Assembly (NCBI GenBank): GCA_017628775.1
Contig: JAGBYN010000071.1
Location: forward strand, 1 to 14,379
Source: Bacteroidaceae bacterium
GTDB taxonomy: Bacteria > Bacteroidota > Bacteroidia > Bacteroidales > Bacteroidaceae
DNA: 14,379 nucleotides
Direction: 5' to 3'
Below the pieces are notes generated by a model, which saw only the letters and a list, made by a program, of their open reading frames with translations, had not been told where the DNA came from and did no database searches. Position numbers and translations under genes: made by a program. This document shows, in pieces, positions 14,291-14,379 of the stretch (position 1 is its first letter; each line of letters opens with the position of its first letter).

Positions 14291-14379
14291 GTTGAAACTA
14301 AATAGGATTTAGTTGAAACTAACAAGGATTTAGTTTTACTAAAAAGGAATTAGTTTCACTAAAAAGGAATTAGTTTCAC
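14291..14379. repeat. Tandem array of 20-21-bp palindromic repeats (runs off the window)
   Basis: Four full units (14291-14311, 14312-14332, 14333-14352, 14353-14372) and the start of a fifth follow the pattern GTTTCACTAAAAAGGAATTA, in a 21, 21, 20, 20 rhythm. The unit junctions form small inverted repeats. TTAGTT-GA-AACTAA is centred near 14316, TTTAGT-TTT-ACTAAA near 14336, and TTAGT-TTC-ACTAA near 14356. The first unit is degenerate. There is no spacer sequence between units, so it is not a CRISPR. The array continues past the last base given. Confidence 0.85.

Noticed and set aside
14125..14325. 66-residue minus-strand ORF overlapping the small ORF at 14082-14267
   Set aside because: Its N-terminus is translated repeat array, its composition is less protein-like, and it ends without any recognisable motif.
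14291..14379. CRISPR array
   Set aside because: The units are contiguous 20-21-bp repeats without unique spacers, and no cas genes are present.

Overview
The window looks like chromosomal DNA from a member of the order Bacteroidales (Bacteroidota). This rests on the gene families present (DUF3078 outer-membrane barrel, DUF4290, YidC with a large periplasmic domain, a DPP5-like S9 peptidase), on the gene order DUF4290-murA-rimM-dxr-rseP, and on two divergent promoters that match the Bacteroidota -7 consensus TAnnTTTG. The genus cannot be told from this stretch alone.

Left edge (1-586). There is no convincing gene here. It holds an AT-rich hairpin, a GC-rich composite palindromic element that looks like a dispersed repeat (about 92-208), a perfect 17-bp tandem duplication (295-328), and a clear intrinsic terminator (397-451) that ends the leftward operon.

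Leftward operon (587-7821, minus strand). In order of transcription: DUF3078 outer-membrane protein, tsaB (tRNA t6A modification), DUF4290 protein, murA (first committed step of peptidoglycan synthesis), rimM (30S maturation), dxr (MEP isoprenoid pathway) and rseP (site-2 membrane protease). Most gaps are 13-42 bp and rimM overlaps murA by 4 bp. The one larger gap (97 bp, tsaB to DUF4290) carries a hairpin. MurA has Asp in place of the usual catalytic Cys.

Divergent control region (7822-8108). A -7 box lies on each strand. The yidC leader contains a 9-codon ORF whose stop overlaps the yidC start (TAATG).

Rightward genes (8109-14028, plus strand). The yidC insertase gene is followed by a terminator-like hairpin. 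Then come a DPP5-like S9 peptidase lipoprotein and, 40 bp downstream, an MFS transporter. The transporter resembles eukaryotic MFSD1, a lysosomal dipeptide uniporter. Together the pair suggests a module that cuts peptides to dipeptides outside the inner membrane and then imports them. This is the most interesting hypothesis in the window.

Right edge (14029-14379). A doubtful small minus-strand ORF lies next to an array of 20-21-bp repeats, most with a small AT-rich palindrome. The array runs off the end of the window.
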